The notes under the pieces were generated by a model that saw nothing but the letters and a program-made list of their open reading frames with translations, made no database searches and had not been told where the DNA came from. A program made the position numbers and the translations under genes. From a virus, in the IMG/VR virus record IMGVR_UViG_3300011116_000293, positions 1 to 37,231 of that record: 37,231 nucleotides of DNA; one strand, given 5' to 3'. This document shows, piece after piece, positions 36,373 through 37,231 of this stretch. The stretch's first letter is position 1; every line of letters begins with the position of its first letter.

Positions 36373-37231
36373 ATGCCACGTTTATCCAAAATTGGTGCTG
36401 CTGCACTCGCTGCCTTTGGGTGGACAGGGTTGCAATCTGTTACTGCCACCTACCTTGTGGTTGCTGGTGGTGGTGCTGGTGGCAATGGCGGTGGCGGTGC
36501 TGGAGGATATAGAACAGGAACAGCGTCATTAGACCCAACACTTTCATACACAATAACCGTTGGCGCTGGCGGTGCAAATGCAACTTACCCCACCGTTGGT
36601 TCTTCTGGGGGCGCATCTTCTATATCTAGCATAGGAATATCTTCTGCTGGCGGTGGTGCGGCGGCGCAAGCTGGAAATGCTGGCTTGTCTGGTGGTTCGG
36701 GCGGTGGCGGTGCTGGTTCGTCTTTTGGAAGTGGTGCGGCTGGCTCAGGAAATACTCCAAGCACTTCTCCATCTCAAGGAAATAACGGTGGTACAGCGGG
36801 TACTGGAACTACTGGAAGTTCTGGCGGCGGCGGCGCTAGTGCGGTAGGTGGTAACGGTTCTGGAGGAACAGGCGGCGCAGGTGGTGCAGGAACTGCCTCA
36901 AGTATTTCTGGGTCATCCGTCACTTATAGCGGGGGTGGTGGTGCTGGTGGAGACACTGCTGGTGCTGGAGGTTCTGGCGGCGGCGGCGCTGGAGCATCTG
37001 GAAATAATAATGGTACATCGGGAACATCCAACACTGGCGGTGGCGGCGGTGGAACAAGAAACAACACCATTATTGCAACTGCTGGCAACGGCGGCTCAGG
37101 CATTGTCATCATTTCATACACAAGCGCAACACAATTATTTGGTGGTGGAACTGTTACCCAATCAGGCGGTAACTTCATTCACACATTCACATCTTCTGGC
37201 GCACTTAGCCCTTTGTCATCTGTAACAGCAA
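36373..37231 (+). CDS. Glycine-rich tail fibre/adhesin, N-terminal part (continues at position 1)
   Basis: Open frame from the ATG at 36373 (after a weak AAGGAC) to the window edge, and in frame with the 1-1715 segment after circular joining. Total 819 aa in three repeat units. N-terminus MPRLSKIGAAALAAFGWTGL is short and basic-hydrophobic, not a clear signal peptide. Unit 1 then opens with TYLVVAGGGAGGNGGGGAGG and ends GSGIVIISYTSATQLFGGG. Ordinary linear ORF calling misses this half because it has no stop. Confidence 0.85.
   Translation, partial: MPRLSKIGAAALAAFGWTGLQSVTATYLVVAGGGAGGNGGGGAGGYRTGTASLDPTLSYTITVGAGGANATYPTVGSSGGASSISSIGISSAGGGAAAQAGNAGLSGGSGGGGAGSSFGSGAAGSGNTPSTSPSQGNNGGTAGTGTTGSSGGGGASAVGGNGSGGTGGAGGAGTASSISGSSVTYSGGGGAGGDTAGAGGSGGGGAGASGNNNGTSGTSNTGGGGGGTRNNTIIATAGNGGSGIVIISYTSATQLFGGGTVTQSGGNFIHTFTSSGALSPLSSVTA
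37118..37231. repeat. Terminal direct repeat, copy 2 (circular closure)
   Basis: Exact copy of positions 1-114. With one copy removed the circular unit is 37,117 bp. Confidence 0.95.

Overview
The window is a complete, circularly closed genome of a tailed phage, about 37.1 kb. Its last 114 bases repeat its first 114 exactly, and joining the ends restores one uninterrupted reading frame, a glycine-rich fibre gene of 819 codons. The gene set is that of a podovirus: large terminase, a head-to-tail connecting portal, scaffold, HK97-type capsid protein, a gp4-like adaptor, a nozzle/stabilisation protein, three or four internal virion (ejection) proteins and short glycine/Thr/Asn-rich fibres. No tape measure, sheath or tail tube is seen. 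A three-TM holin with an M15 peptidase endolysin and the YLVVAGGGGG-type fibre suggest a Gram-negative, probably aquatic proteobacterial host. The host is an inference. No integrase or lysogeny repressor was recognised, so it is probably lytic.

Layout: the plus strand carries all virion and lysis genes. From about 23.4 kb they run: small early-late genes, terminase, a DUF5672-type glycosyltransferase, an HTH protein, portal, tiny basic peptides, scaffold, capsid, connectors, nozzle and fibres (to the window end). They continue from position 1 with the rest of the fibre, tail-associated proteins, internal virion proteins (3.6-10.4 kb), small proteins, holin and endolysin, ending at 13,246.

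The minus strand from 22,770 down to 13,236 carries the early/DNA module. It begins with many tiny, mostly ATGA-overlapping genes and a 211-residue homologue of the C-terminal part of the bacterial beta sliding clamp. It continues through a YqaJ-type exonuclease, a RecT-type annealing protein, an HTH peptide, a protein with an SSB-like acidic tail, a Cys-rich secreted mini-protein and a PD-(D/E)XK-like nuclease. It ends with a cassette of glycosyltransferase, PAPS-reductase-like and methyltransferase genes. No polymerase, primase, helicase or RNA polymerase was recognised, so replication probably relies on the host replisome plus phage recombination.

The two arms diverge from a 0.6-kb control region (22,771-23,369). 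It holds repeated palindromes and a plus-strand promoter-hairpin-terminator unit that could make a small RNA. The arms converge with an 11-bp overlap at 13,236-13,246.

The most unusual signals are in the early arm. Seven genes have a small palindrome centred on AGT at the ribosome binding site or start codon. In RNA these would be mini-hairpins with an AGU triloop that hide the Shine-Dalgarno. There are also two copies of a 7-4-7 palindrome, three related inverted repeats in intergenic gaps, and at least nine genes of 60 codons or fewer that an ordinary ORF cutoff would miss.
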